This document shows, piece after piece, positions 1 to 8,291 of a DNA stretch of 64,000 bases. The translations under genes and the position numbers were made by a program. Every line of letters starts with the position of its first letter. Position 1 is the first letter of the stretch. The stretch lies in the NCBI GenBank assembly GCA_016714605.1, contig JADKDL010000049.1, positions 1 to 64,000 of the forward strand, given 5' to 3'. The notes below the pieces were generated by a model, which saw nothing but the letters and a program-made list of their open reading frames with translations, was not told where the DNA came from and did not search any database. The DNA comes from Bacteroidales bacterium. GTDB lineage: Bacteria > Bacteroidota > Bacteroidia > Bacteroidales > UBA1715.

Positions 1-924
1 TAGATACATCTGGGCTTTCCTTTGTATCTTTCTGCTATTTCTCATACCTCATGAGCATGTGAGGTAATTTCTCGCCTTCTTCCCTCAGCCACTTTTACCA
101 ATATCATGAAGCAAACCTGCACGTTTGGCAGCTTTAACATTTAATCCTACACCTTGTAGCTATTATAGTACAAAGTTTTGCTGTTTCTTTTGAGTGTTGA
201 AGTAGATTTTGTCCGTATGAAAGAACGATATTTCATTTCTACCAACTAAACGAATTAATTCCGGATGTAAACCATGTATACCTAAATCTATCGCAACTCT
301 TTTACCAGTTTCAATTATTTCTTCCTCAACTTGTTTACGAGTTTTTTCAACAACTTCTTCAATTCTAGCCGGGTGAATTCTACCATCGGTAACTAATTGA
401 TGTAATGCAAGTCTTGCTATTTCTCTTCTCATTGGATCAAAACTGATATTGGTATTCGTTTGGTGTATCAACAATAATTTCTATTCCTGTTGTTACTTTA
501 AGGAGATTGTCTCTAATTGTTCGATTTGTTGCTTTTGCATACGTTCCACCTCTTGAGATTTTCTCTCGAAAAGCTCCATTTGAGAAGTTACCGTTTCTTT
601 CAATGTATCGGCTTCTTTTTTAGCTCGTTGCAGTTCTTCTGTTTTCTGATTTATAGCTCCTTCTTTTTTGTTTATTCTGTTTTCTGCCAGAGAAATTTTA
701 GAATTTTGCTCATGCACATACTTCTCATGCTCCGATTTCAATTGTAAATACTTCTCTTAAGCTTGAAGCATTTTCTCTTTTTTAATTACCTCTGATTCTG
801 CCTCAGCCTCTTTGATTAATTGAGAGCTTTTCACCCCCAAAAACCACCTCCATAGGAAAAAAGAGAGGACTGCCCCTCCAATAAATGCTCCTATGATTGA
901 TAAAATTATACTTGTTTGTTCCAT
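1..924 (-). pseudogene. rny: Ribonuclease Y, heavily disrupted and truncated by the window edge
   Basis: Ribonuclease Y is a membrane-anchored endoribonuclease that starts mRNA decay. Reading the minus strand from an ATG at 924, there is an N-terminal membrane helix followed by a long charged coiled coil, as in RNase Y. The segment around 250-470 carries the conserved stretch linking the KH to the HD domain (DGRIHPARIEEVVEKTRK, DLGIHGLHPELIRLVG), and around 75-130 the HD motif KRAGLLHDIGK is readable. The reading is broken many times: a TAA at 757-759 replaces a codon in the coiled coil, about 95 residues including the start of the KH domain are missing near 478, and further frame changes occur near 450, 230, 150 and 60. 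The family is normally about 510-520 residues, and the 3' end lies outside the window. Family identity is certain. Whether this is a real pseudogene or a badly sequenced contig end is open. Confidence 0.85.
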
Positions 925-954
925 TATTTATATTTAGTGATTAATTAATGCAAA

Positions 955-1140
955 TAAAAATGCCCGCCTAGTAACCTTAATAAGTTGAAAACCCGTGTAC
1001 GACATGGGCTTGAAGATACTATTCGTTTTTGTCGTCCACTGTCTAATTAAAATTAGAATCTAAAAGATTGAGGCCTGACATAGACAAATTAAGTTGTTCT
1101 CCAATTTGTTTATAATGTTGAGTTTTCAGAACGATTAAGG
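955..1140 (-). ncRNA. Possible structured RNA (6S-like) between zapA and rny
   Basis: The roughly 270 bases between zapA and rny hold no ORF but are less AT-biased than other spacers here. Read on the minus strand they offer paired segments: CTTAAT with ATTAAG and TTTGTC with GACAAA as long-range pairs, and a CCCATGT/ACACGGG hairpin (one mismatch) near 1000-1020. From memory, 6S RNA is often annotated near zapA, including in Bacteroidota. That position plus rod-like pairing is the only basis. I did not recognise a diagnostic 6S sequence, so boundaries and identity are tentative. Confidence 0.33.
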
Positions 1141-1191
1141 AACTAAAACGGGCAAAATTTTTATAAAGAAAAACACAATAAAAACGCTTTT

Positions 1192-1484
1192 TTACTGCTG
1201 AGTTTTAACAAATTCATCTAAATCTTCACATATTGTCTCTACTTGTTTGAGCAAAGCATCTGAACTATTTTGTTGTTCATACTCCATCAGTTTTGCTACA
1301 AATTGCAACGATGCCATAGCCAACAAATCTTGATTATCTTTGTCAGCATACTTACCCTTAAATTTCAAAACAATATCATTTATTCTTTTTGCAGCTTCTC
1401 TAAGCTTTTTCCATCATTCCATTCAATTCTCAAAGGATAGAAACGATCCAAAACTTTAAGTTTAATAGCTAATTTATCTTCCAT
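1192..1484 (-). CDS. zapA: Cell division protein ZapA (one frameshift)
   Basis: ZapA binds FtsZ at the division ring and promotes protofilament bundling. The minus strand from the ATG at 1484 reads MEDKLAIKLKVLDRFYPLRI, the usual ZapA beta-strand opening. It then shifts frame in a five-base homopolymer at 1406-1410. After adding one base it continues REAAKRINDIVLKFKGKY and ends with the typical C-terminal coiled coil (DLLAMASLQFVAKLMEYEQQ). Corrected length is about 97 residues, normal for the family. It sits 4 bp downstream of the zapB-like gene, so the two are surely co-transcribed. The single homopolymer indel with intact coding on both sides suggests a read error. Confidence 0.85.
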
Positions 1485-1488
1485 TTTA

Positions 1489-1780
1489 TTAACAATTTAA
1501 AAGAGCTATACACTTATCAATTTCTTTACCAAACCATCAATCTTTCTCGAGCTGCTACATTCGATTCTGCCGTGCCTGTAACAGCTTGTGCAAATTGCAA
1601 ACTTTTATATTTCTTTTCCAAATCCGCAATCTGAATCAATTGTTCTTCATTCCTTCGAGACAATTCTATCTTTTCTTGTAATAATCTTTCCTTTTCCGAA
1701 ATCGTCTTCAAATAAAGATTCTTTAAATCAGTTATCTTTCCTTTTAAAACTTCTATAATTTCAAACGACTCTTCATTCAT
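1489..1780 (-). CDS. Small ZapB-like coiled-coil protein (frameshifted C-terminus)
   Basis: A short, almost entirely helical, charged protein starting at the ATG at 1780 (MNEESFEIIEVLKGKITDLK). It has heptad-like spacing throughout and ends, after two single-base frame corrections near 1540 and 1520, in a conserved-looking ARERIDGLVKEIDKCIALLN tail that stops at 1489. Corrected length is about 97 residues. A small coiled-coil protein directly upstream of zapA is a usual arrangement in Bacteroidota and is commonly taken as a division accessory factor resembling ZapB. I see no motif proving that, so the function is inferred from position and coiled-coil character. Read without correction it ends early at 1526. 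Confidence 0.7.
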
Positions 1781-1930
1781 ACTTGAACTCTTAATTAAGA
1801 CAAATTTAATACAGCTTACTAAAAAAACAATTAAAACAAATAACTTTTTTACTTATTTGTTTTAATTATTATTCTAAACTTCTAATTATTACCTAAATTT
1901 GAATATATAAAAGTCAAAAATATTCAAAAT

Positions 1931-2264
1931 ATGGAGGAAATTAATAAACCTGATAAATTATTCTATACAATTGGTGAAATTGCTGATATGTTCGGGGTTA
2001 ATACATCTCTTATAAGATTTTGGGAAAAAAGAATTTGATATTATTAAACCGAAAAAAAATTTAAAAGGTAATAGAAAATTCACTGCAAAAGATATCAGTA
2101 ATATTAAGCTCATTTATCATTTAGTTAAAGAGCAAGGTTTGACGCTGAAAGGTGCTCAAAAAAAATTGATTGAAAATAAAGACGGTTCTGAAAAAAATCT
2201 TGAAATTATTGAAAAATTAAATGGCATTAAATCGGTTCTTTTAGATATTAAAGAACAGCTGTAA
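1931..2264 (+). CDS. MerR family transcriptional regulator (one frameshift)
   Basis: The N-terminus carries a MerR-type winged helix-turn-helix (FYTIGEIADMFGVNTSLIRFW, residues about 12-32). The middle (KGNRKFTAKDISNIKLIYHL) is the second half of the MerR DNA-binding domain. The frame breaks in the A run at 2025-2030. Removing one A gives WEKEFDIIKPKKNLKGNRKF and an open frame to the TAA at 2262-2264, about 110 residues. The short C-terminus has no metal-binding cysteines and is a short coiled coil, so an inducer cannot be named. Small MerR proteins of this kind are common in Bacteroidota. It is transcribed divergently from the zapB-zapA-rny group and converges on folD, with a shared terminator between. 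Confidence 0.85.
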
Positions 2265-2278
2265 GCTTTCTTAAATAG

Positions 2279-2326
2279 AATGACGAAACAGAAACAATAA
2301 TTAACCAATGTTTCTGTTTCGTCATT
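2279..2326. terminator. Bidirectional intrinsic terminator between merR and folD
   Basis: An 18-bp perfect inverted repeat (AATGACGAAACAGAAACA at 2279-2296 and its complement at 2309-2326) with a 12-base loop is followed by a T run on the plus strand. It lies between convergent genes, so it probably serves both. Confidence 0.85.
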
Positions 2327-2328
2327 TT

Positions 2329-3201
2329 TTATTTTATACTTTTTTGCGAAGCTAATAATGTATTTTGAAGTAGCGATACAATGGTCATAGGCCCAACACC
2401 TCCAGGAACTGGTGTAATATAACTACATAGTGGTGCTACTTCATCAAAGTTCACATCTCCTTTTAGTCTCCAGCCTGCTTTTGTTTCTGGCGCATCTACT
2501 CTTGTTGTACCTACATCAATGACTACTGCTCCTGTTTTTACCATGTCTTTTTTTACAAAACCGGGCGAACCAATTGCTGCAATCAAAATATCGGCTTGCT
2601 TACATATTTCATTAAGGTTTTCGGTTCTACTATGAGCTACAGTAACAGTGCAATCTAAGCCTTTTTGCGACAAAAGAATACTTACCGGCCGTCCTACTAT
2701 ATTACTTCGACCTAGAACAACGCAGTGCTTTCCTTTAGTTTCAATTTTATATCGTTTCAACAATTCTACGATACCTTTGGGTGTAGCTGATACAAAAGCC
2801 GATAGTCCTATTGACATTTTACCGAAATTTACAGGATGAAATCCATCAACATCTTTATCTGGCGAAATTGCTTCTAATACTTTTTGCTCTGATATATGCT
2901 TTGGCAATGGTAGTTGAACTATAAACCCATCAATATCAGCATTTTCATTTAACTCCTTAACCGTGTTTAATAATTTTTCTTCAGAAATAGAATCATCAAA
3001 ATTTAGAAGTGTTGAGGTAAATCCAACTTGTTCACAAGCTTTCACTTTGTGATTTACGTATGTTACACTACCTCCGTCTGTACCTACTAAAACTGCTGCC
3101 AAATGTGGCTTCTTACCACCTTTTGCTACTATTTGTTTAACTTGCTCTGCTATTTCAGTTTTAATCTGCTCTGATACTTTTTTCCCGTCAATCAATTCCA
3201 T
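2329..3201 (-). CDS. folD: Bifunctional methylenetetrahydrofolate dehydrogenase/cyclohydrolase
   Basis: FolD interconverts 5,10-methylene-THF, 5,10-methenyl-THF and 10-formyl-THF in the cytosol, supplying one-carbon units for purines and formyl-Met. The 290-residue protein is of normal length. It shows the catalytic TYVNHKVKACE segment (about residue 47) with the conserved Tyr and Lys, the DVDGFHP loop, the nucleotide-binding VVLGRSNIVGRP segment (about residue 161), and the C-terminal signature PVPGGVGPMT. The frame is intact. It starts 33 bp downstream of ffh on the same strand and may be co-transcribed with it. Its 3' end runs into the shared terminator. Confidence 0.97.
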   Translation of the reverse strand: MELIDGKKVSEQIKTEIAEQVKQIVAKGGKKPHLAAVLVGTDGGSVTYVNHKVKACEQVGFTSTLLNFDDSISEEKLLNTVKELNENADIDGFIVQLPLPKHISEQKVLEAISPDKDVDGFHPVNFGKMSIGLSAFVSATPKGIVELLKRYKIETKGKHCVVLGRSNIVGRPVSILLSQKGLDCTVTVAHSRTENLNEICKQADILIAAIGSPGFVKKDMVKTGAVVIDVGTTRVDAPETKAGWRLKGDVNFDEVAPLCSYITPVPGGVGPMTIVSLLQNTLLASQKSIK

Positions 3202-3234
3202 AGGTACACTTCTTGAACTTTAATATTATAAAAA

Positions 3235-4566
3235 TTAGTTAGGCATTTTCATATTGCTCATCATTCTAGCCATATTCTTGCCACCGCTCATCATTTTCAT
3301 CATTTTCTTTGTTTCTGTAAACTGCTTTAATAGCTGATTTACATCTTGTATGGTAGTTCCACTGCCGTCGGCAATTCTTTTTCTTCTGGTTCCGTTTATT
3401 AATTCCGGATTTTCTCTTTCGAGGGGAGTCATTGAATAAATAATGGCTTCAATACTTTTGAATGCATCATCGTCAATATCAATGTTTTTAAGTGCTTTAC
3501 CAACTCCAGGTATCATTGAAGCCAAATCTTTAAGATTACCCATCTTTTTGATTTGTTGTATTTGAGAAATAAAGTCATTAAAATTGAATTGATTTTTCGC
3601 AATTTTCTTTTGTAATTTCCTAGCCTCTTCAACATCATATTGCTCCTGAGCTCTTTCTACGAGCGATACAATATCACCCATACCAAGAATCCGGTCGGCC
3701 ATCCTTTCGGGGTGAAATACATCAAGGGCATCGAGTTTCTCACCGGTACCAACAAATTTAATTGGTTTGTTTACCACCGATCTAATTGATAATGCTGCTC
3801 CACCCCTTGTATCACCATCGAGTTTTGTAAGCACAACACCATCAAAATTTAGACGATCGTTAAATTCTTTTGCTGTATTTACCGCATCTTGTCCGGTCAT
3901 TGAATCTACAACAAAAAGAATTTCTGATGGATTTAATGCATCTTTGATGTTGGTTATTTCCTTCATCATTTGCTCGTCAATAGCCAATCGACCTGCTGTA
4001 TCTACAATAAGTACATCATGACCATTCAACTTTGCTTGTTTAAGTGCTGCAAGTGCAATTTTTACAGGATCTTTGCTCTCGAGGTCTGCAAATACGGGTA
4101 CGTTTATTTGTTCTCCTAAAACTTTCAACTGATCAATAGCTGCAGGTCTATATACGTCGCAGGCCGCTAATAAAGGATTCTTTCCACGTTTGCTTTTGAG
4201 CAGTTTTGCCAATTTACCCGACATGGTAGTTTTTCCTGATCCTTGCAAACCTGCCATTAGTATTACTGCCGGACTACCCTTTAAATTAATATCTACATTG
4301 GTCCTCCCCATCAATTCAGCTAATTCATCATGAACTAGCTTAACCATCATCTGACCGGGTTTTAATGCCGAAAGTACATTCTGCCCGAGAGCTTTTTCTT
4401 TTACAGTCTCTGTAAATGTTTTGGCAGTTTTAAAATTCACATCGGCATCAAGCAAAGCACGTCTAACTTCTTTCAATGTTTCGGCAACATTTATCTCTGT
4501 TATTTTCCCCTCACCTTTTAATAATTTGAGAGAACGCTCTAATCTCTCTGATAAATTTTCAAACAT
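3235..4566 (-). CDS. ffh: Signal recognition particle protein Ffh
   Basis: The SRP54 homologue binds 4.5S RNA and signal sequences and, with FtsY, targets nascent membrane proteins. Its 443 residues show the N helical bundle, then the SRP GTPase with P-loop GLQGSGKTTMSGKLAKLL (about residue 108), DTAGRL (about 190) and TKLDGDTRGGAAL (about 247), then a methionine-rich M domain ending MMKMMSGGKNMARMMSNMK. The frame is complete. Head-to-tail with folD. Confidence 0.98.
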   Translation of the reverse strand: MFENLSERLERSLKLLKGEGKITEINVAETLKEVRRALLDADVNFKTAKTFTETVKEKALGQNVLSALKPGQMMVKLVHDELAELMGRTNVDINLKGSPAVILMAGLQGSGKTTMSGKLAKLLKSKRGKNPLLAACDVYRPAAIDQLKVLGEQINVPVFADLESKDPVKIALAALKQAKLNGHDVLIVDTAGRLAIDEQMMKEITNIKDALNPSEILFVVDSMTGQDAVNTAKEFNDRLNFDGVVLTKLDGDTRGGAALSIRSVVNKPIKFVGTGEKLDALDVFHPERMADRILGMGDIVSLVERAQEQYDVEEARKLQKKIAKNQFNFNDFISQIQQIKKMGNLKDLASMIPGVGKALKNIDIDDDAFKSIEAIIYSMTPLERENPELINGTRRKRIADGSGTTIQDVNQLLKQFTETKKMMKMMSGGKNMARMMSNMKMPN

Positions 4567-4721
4567 ATTTTAATTTCCTTTAATACTCTATTTTTTATGA
4601 AATGCAAAATTCGTAAAATGAATTGACTAATAAAAATTTATTTTAATTTATAGCAACGAATATTTCCAAAAGTTTAATTTCTAATATTTTTAAGCCTACT
4701 AACAATTCAAAAAAACTCTGA

Positions 4722-5216
4722 TTATTCTTTTTCCATCTTAAAAGTAAAATGCTTTTGAGAAAAATAACTAAATAATATTGCTATTACCGTTGTAAGCATT
4801 TTTGATGGAGTTGGATAAATTCCGATATATTCTACAAAAAACTTTAAGAATACATAATTTATTAAAATACTGATAAATACAGTCATTCCATATCGTAATA
4901 GTTGAATTCTTTTTTTAAGATATGAACCTGGAAAACTTATAAATTTTGCAAAAAAGAAACCTATTGGAAAAGTTATTGAAAATGATAGAAAAAAAGCAGC
5001 AATATGCGGACTAAACACATAAATGCCTATATCAAAATTCTGTTTTTCTAATACAAAATTATAAAATATAAAATAGAGTATTATATCTAAAGTGGTATTA
5101 GCTCCTCCTGTGGCAGCATACTTAAACGTTTGCTCAGGAATAAATTTTCTAAAAGGTAAATAAAAAAAATGAATTAATTTTTCAATACCATCTGCTACAA
5201 ATTGTAAAAATTTCAT
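4722..5216 (-). CDS. GtrA-family membrane protein
   Basis: A 164-residue protein with four predicted membrane helices. The opening KYAATGGANTTLDIILYF is characteristic of the GtrA family (PF04138), and the pattern of conserved Gly/Asn in helix 1 fits. GtrA proteins are proposed to flip polyprenyl-linked sugars or to take part in cell-surface polysaccharide modification. The substrate here is unknown and no glycosyltransferase is adjacent. A small zinc-ribbon gene lies 21 bp upstream on the same strand. The frame is intact. Confidence 0.88.
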   Translation of the reverse strand: MKFLQFVADGIEKLIHFFYLPFRKFIPEQTFKYAATGGANTTLDIILYFIFYNFVLEKQNFDIGIYVFSPHIAAFFLSFSITFPIGFFFAKFISFPGSYLKKRIQLLRYGMTVFISILINYVFLKFFVEYIGIYPTPSKMLTTVIAILFSYFSQKHFTFKMEKE

Positions 5217-5237
5217 ATCCTATTTAAAATGAATATT

Positions 5238-5399
5238 TTATTCTTTGTTTTTTTGTGGAGCTACTATAATTATTTGTTTTCCGCAATGCGGACAAACATA
5301 TATTTCACAGCCTAAACAACTAAAACAATTAGAACAATTTCTGTTATTTTTATCTTTTCTAAAATAATCTTTGCAATGTTCACATTTTATCAATGCCAT
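5238..5399 (-). CDS. 53-residue zinc-ribbon protein
   Basis: A short ORF from ATG 5399 to TAA 5238 with eight cysteines arranged as four CxxC pairs: CEHC, CSNC, CLGC (preceded closely by the second pair) and CPHC. This pattern could bind two zinc ions in rubredoxin/zinc-ribbon style. The tail is short and basic. I do not recognise the family. It is immediately upstream of the GtrA gene and probably shares its transcript. The dense CxxC spacing is unlikely by chance in such AT-rich DNA, which is why I call it coding. Confidence 0.7.
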   Translation of the reverse strand: MALIKCEHCKDYFRKDKNNRNCSNCFSCLGCEIYVCPHCGKQIIIVAPQKNKE

Positions 5400-5783
5400 A
5401 AATAAACGTTGCCCCGTACTATTAATTAATTATGTATATATTGAAAACACGCTCCATTCGTTCTGTAAATTTATAAAACATACTCGAAAAATCAAACTCC
5501 GCACAAATATAAAATTCATTAGAAATAGATAATCCAAGCCATGAATAAAAAATACTCAAATAGCAAACCCATTCTTAATTAGATTTAATTATAAAATTTC
5601 AATTCTTATTATTCAAACATTTCAATTATATTTGAAAACGATTCATAGGTTTTACTAAATTCACACCAAGAATCTGAAAGTAAAGGTTTTACTATCTGAT
5701 ATTCAATACTTTATTTTATTATTCAGTTTTGTAAATTCCTTATACATTCTTAATATTTTACATACTTAATCGTAAGAAAAAAA
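5400..5783. other. AT-rich intergenic region
   Basis: Divergent spacer between the zinc-ribbon gene and the methyltransferase. I see no ORF of substance, no strong hairpin and no convincing TAnnTTTG promoter. It must hold the promoters of both flanking units. Confidence 0.6.
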
Positions 5784-6668
5784 ATGGAGAAAATATTTTC
5801 TTGTATTGATGCTCAAATCTCATTTAATAAAGGGAAAAATATTTTTTTTGAAGACAACCAGTTTTTTTTTACTTTTAATTCATACATGCTAAAAGAAATC
5901 AAAAATATTTGCCTTTTAAACAACAACGCAGGAAACGAAATAATAGATTACACTACAGACAAAGTTCTCCAGGAGCTTTATAGAATAAATCAATATTATT
6001 ACTTTAATAGTGAAGATAAAGTCAATTTAAGATTCATTTATTCTAATTTACTTAAATCAATATTAAGTAAAAATACAAGGATAGATATATTGACAAAAAA
6101 ACATCAAGAAGCATTAAAATCGTGGTTGCATTTGAGTAACCCATTTGCCGAAAAACTATATATTAACACAAAAAAGAATGTAAAACCAGTTGCATGTTCT
6201 GAATACAGCGCACTTTTACAATTGAAAATTCTAAATATTAATCTTAATACTATTACAGAACCAGTTTTGGATATTGGTTGTGGAAAACAAGGAATTTTAG
6301 TTAAATTCTTAAATAAAAATGGCATAAAAACTATTGGTATTGATCGATTTATATCAAAAAAAGAAAATATTATAGATGTAGATTGGCTAGAATACGAATA
6401 TGGTACTAGTAAATGGGGAACAATTATAAGTCATCTCGGATTTTCAAATCACTTTATACACCATAACCTGAGAGTAGATGGCAATTACCAAAAATATGGA
6501 GAAACATATATGAACATACTGCAATCGTTAAAAAAAGATGGTAGTTTTCATTATGCTCCTGAGTTACCTTTTATAGAATTATACTTACCTAAATTTCAAT
6601 TTATAAAAACATCATTGCCAATAGAAGGTTCTGATTTGAAAACATCAGTAATAAAAAAAATAATATAA
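5784..6668 (+). CDS. SAM-dependent methyltransferase (class I), substrate unknown
   Basis: A 294-residue protein. The C-terminal half is a Rossmann methyltransferase: motif I PVLDIGCGKQGILVKFL (about residue 159) followed by the acidic strand TIGIDRF. An acidic or polar motif and the segment HYAPELPFIELYLPKFQF follow. The N-terminal half has no recognisable domain. It lies 26 bp upstream of a MurC-like ligase, so an operon is likely, though a role in cell-wall chemistry would be a guess. The frame is intact. Confidence 0.75.
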   Translation: MEKIFSCIDAQISFNKGKNIFFEDNQFFFTFNSYMLKEIKNICLLNNNAGNEIIDYTTDKVLQELYRINQYYYFNSEDKVNLRFIYSNLLKSILSKNTRIDILTKKHQEALKSWLHLSNPFAEKLYINTKKNVKPVACSEYSALLQLKILNINLNTITEPVLDIGCGKQGILVKFLNKNGIKTIGIDRFISKKENIIDVDWLEYEYGTSKWGTIISHLGFSNHFIHHNLRVDGNYQKYGETYMNILQSLKKDGSFHYAPELPFIELYLPKFQFIKTSLPIEGSDLKTSVIKKII

Positions 6669-6694
6669 AATCAACTTCCATACATATAACGTTT

Positions 6695-8068
6695 ATGAAA
6701 AATATTTTGCAAAAAAATAATTTTTTTTTCGTAGGAATTGCAGGTACAGGAATGAGTGCAATTGCTCAATATTTAAGAGGCTTGGGCAAGAATATATCAG
6801 GCTCTGATAGAATTTTTGTAAATGAAAATAAACTTCCAATACAAAACGGATTAGAAGATATAGGAATTACCTGTTTTTTTCAAGATGGCTCAGGAATATC
6901 TTCACAAACAGAGGTTCTCGTTGTCTCTACAGCTATTGAAAACACTAATCCGGAAGTGAAAAAAGCTTTAGAACTAAACTTACCCATAATAAAAAGATCT
7001 GAACTATTGGCAGCTATTTCTGATGAAAAATATACCATTGCAATAGGTGGCACATCAGGAAAATCGACTACAACAGCTATGATTTTTCATATTTTGCAGA
7101 CATTAAATTTATCGCCTTCGCTTATAACCGGAGCCGGACTCACATCATTACAAAAAAATGGACTACCTGGAAATGCTTATGTTGGTGAAAGTGAATATCT
7201 TGTTATTGAAGCCGATGAATCAGACGGCTCAATTGTAGGTTACAAACCACAAATTTCTGTTTTGCTCAACATAGATAGAGACCATAAAGAACTTGACGAA
7301 TTAATAACTTTATTCGAAACTTATAAAACAAATACTAAAAATATTTTTATTGTAAACAATAATCAGAAAGAAACAAAAGAGCTCAAACAATCAAATCTGT
7401 ATACTTTCGGCACTGATACAGATTCGGGTTTTCGTGGTGCAAATTTCACACAAAAAGATTTTGCAATTTCATTTACCTGCAACGATTGCAATGTAAACGT
7501 TCCATCCATAGGTAAGCATAATATGGAAAATGCTTTAGCAGCAATTGCTGCTAGTCACGCATTAGGTATTGCAATAGAAAGTAGTGCAAAAGCACTTTCA
7601 AGCTTCGAAGGTATTTATAGAAGAACACAACTGGTAGGAAAATTTAACGACATAACGGTGATTGATGATTTTGCACACAATCCGGCAGAAATAAGAGCTG
7701 CACTACAAGCTTGTCAAATCTTTTCAAAAAGAGTATTTGCATGGTTTCAGCCTCACGGTTTTGGACCACTGAAGTTTATGCAAGATGAATTGGTCGAATA
7801 TATTTCACAAACATTGAGAATCAATGATGTTTTTTATATGTCTGACGTATATTATGCTGGCGGAACAGTAGATAAAACAATAAACTCAGACATTATTATA
7901 GAAGCTCTCAAAATCAAAGGCTCACAAGTGTATTATATTAAAGATAAATATGAATTATCGGTACATTTAAAAGAAAATCTAATGCCCGGAGATACTATTT
8001 TACTTATGGGAGCAAGAGATCCTTTCTTAAATGAATTTGCAATTGATCTTTTCAATAAAATTCAATAA
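6695..8068 (+). CDS. Mur ligase family protein (MurC-like)
   Basis: The 457 residues have the three-domain layout of Mur ligases. The N-terminal nucleotide-sugar binding domain begins FVGIAGTGMSAIAQYLRG with the GxxGxGMS glycine loop typical of MurC/Mpl. The central ATPase has P-loop GGTSGKSTTTAMI (about residue 118) and the EADESDGS strand. The C-terminal domain has DDFAHNPAEIRAAL. The signature is of the UDP-MurNAc:L-alanine ligase (MurC) group, but several residues differ from canonical MurC and an Mpl-type or Bacteroidota-specific paralogue is possible. The neighbouring genes do not belong to the usual mraZ-mur-fts cluster, which supports a paralogue. It probably acts in peptidoglycan precursor synthesis or recycling. 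Confidence 0.85.
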   Translation: MKNILQKNNFFFVGIAGTGMSAIAQYLRGLGKNISGSDRIFVNENKLPIQNGLEDIGITCFFQDGSGISSQTEVLVVSTAIENTNPEVKKALELNLPIIKRSELLAAISDEKYTIAIGGTSGKSTTTAMIFHILQTLNLSPSLITGAGLTSLQKNGLPGNAYVGESEYLVIEADESDGSIVGYKPQISVLLNIDRDHKELDELITLFETYKTNTKNIFIVNNNQKETKELKQSNLYTFGTDTDSGFRGANFTQKDFAISFTCNDCNVNVPSIGKHNMENALAAIAASHALGIAIESSAKALSSFEGIYRRTQLVGKFNDITVIDDFAHNPAEIRAALQACQIFSKRVFAWFQPHGFGPLKFMQDELVEYISQTLRINDVFYMSDVYYAGGTVDKTINSDIIIEALKIKGSQVYYIKDKYELSVHLKENLMPGDTILLMGARDPFLNEFAIDLFNKIQ

Positions 8069-8240
8069 TAATAAAATTAATTTTGTTTATAAATCTTATT
8101 TATAAGCATTTACAACTATTATTTAAATTTTGTTTATAAAAAAATATATTTTGACTCGAATAAATAATGTAATAATGAACATTCTTTGTAATTTTATGGC
8201 GCGATTGAGATTTTAAACAAAATATTAATTTATCTAAACA

Positions 8241-8278
8241 TTTAGAATAGCGTATTAACGCTTTTTTTATGTTCTAAA
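8241..8278 (+). promoter_or_regulatory. Nested hairpin in the purA leader
   Basis: Just ahead of purA the leader can form AGCGT/ACGCT (8249-8253 with 8258-8262) followed by T7. It can also form an outer stem TTTAGAA/TTCTAAA (8241-8247 with 8272-8278) enclosing the T run. The first alone resembles a weak intrinsic terminator, and the outer stem could compete with it. A leader attenuator is one reading. A terminator for the upstream operon is another. Confidence 0.35.
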
Positions 8279-8291
8279 ACTACTGATTTTA

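Noticed and set aside
517..747. Plus-strand hydrophobic ORF
   Set aside because: Shadow of the rny coiled coil.
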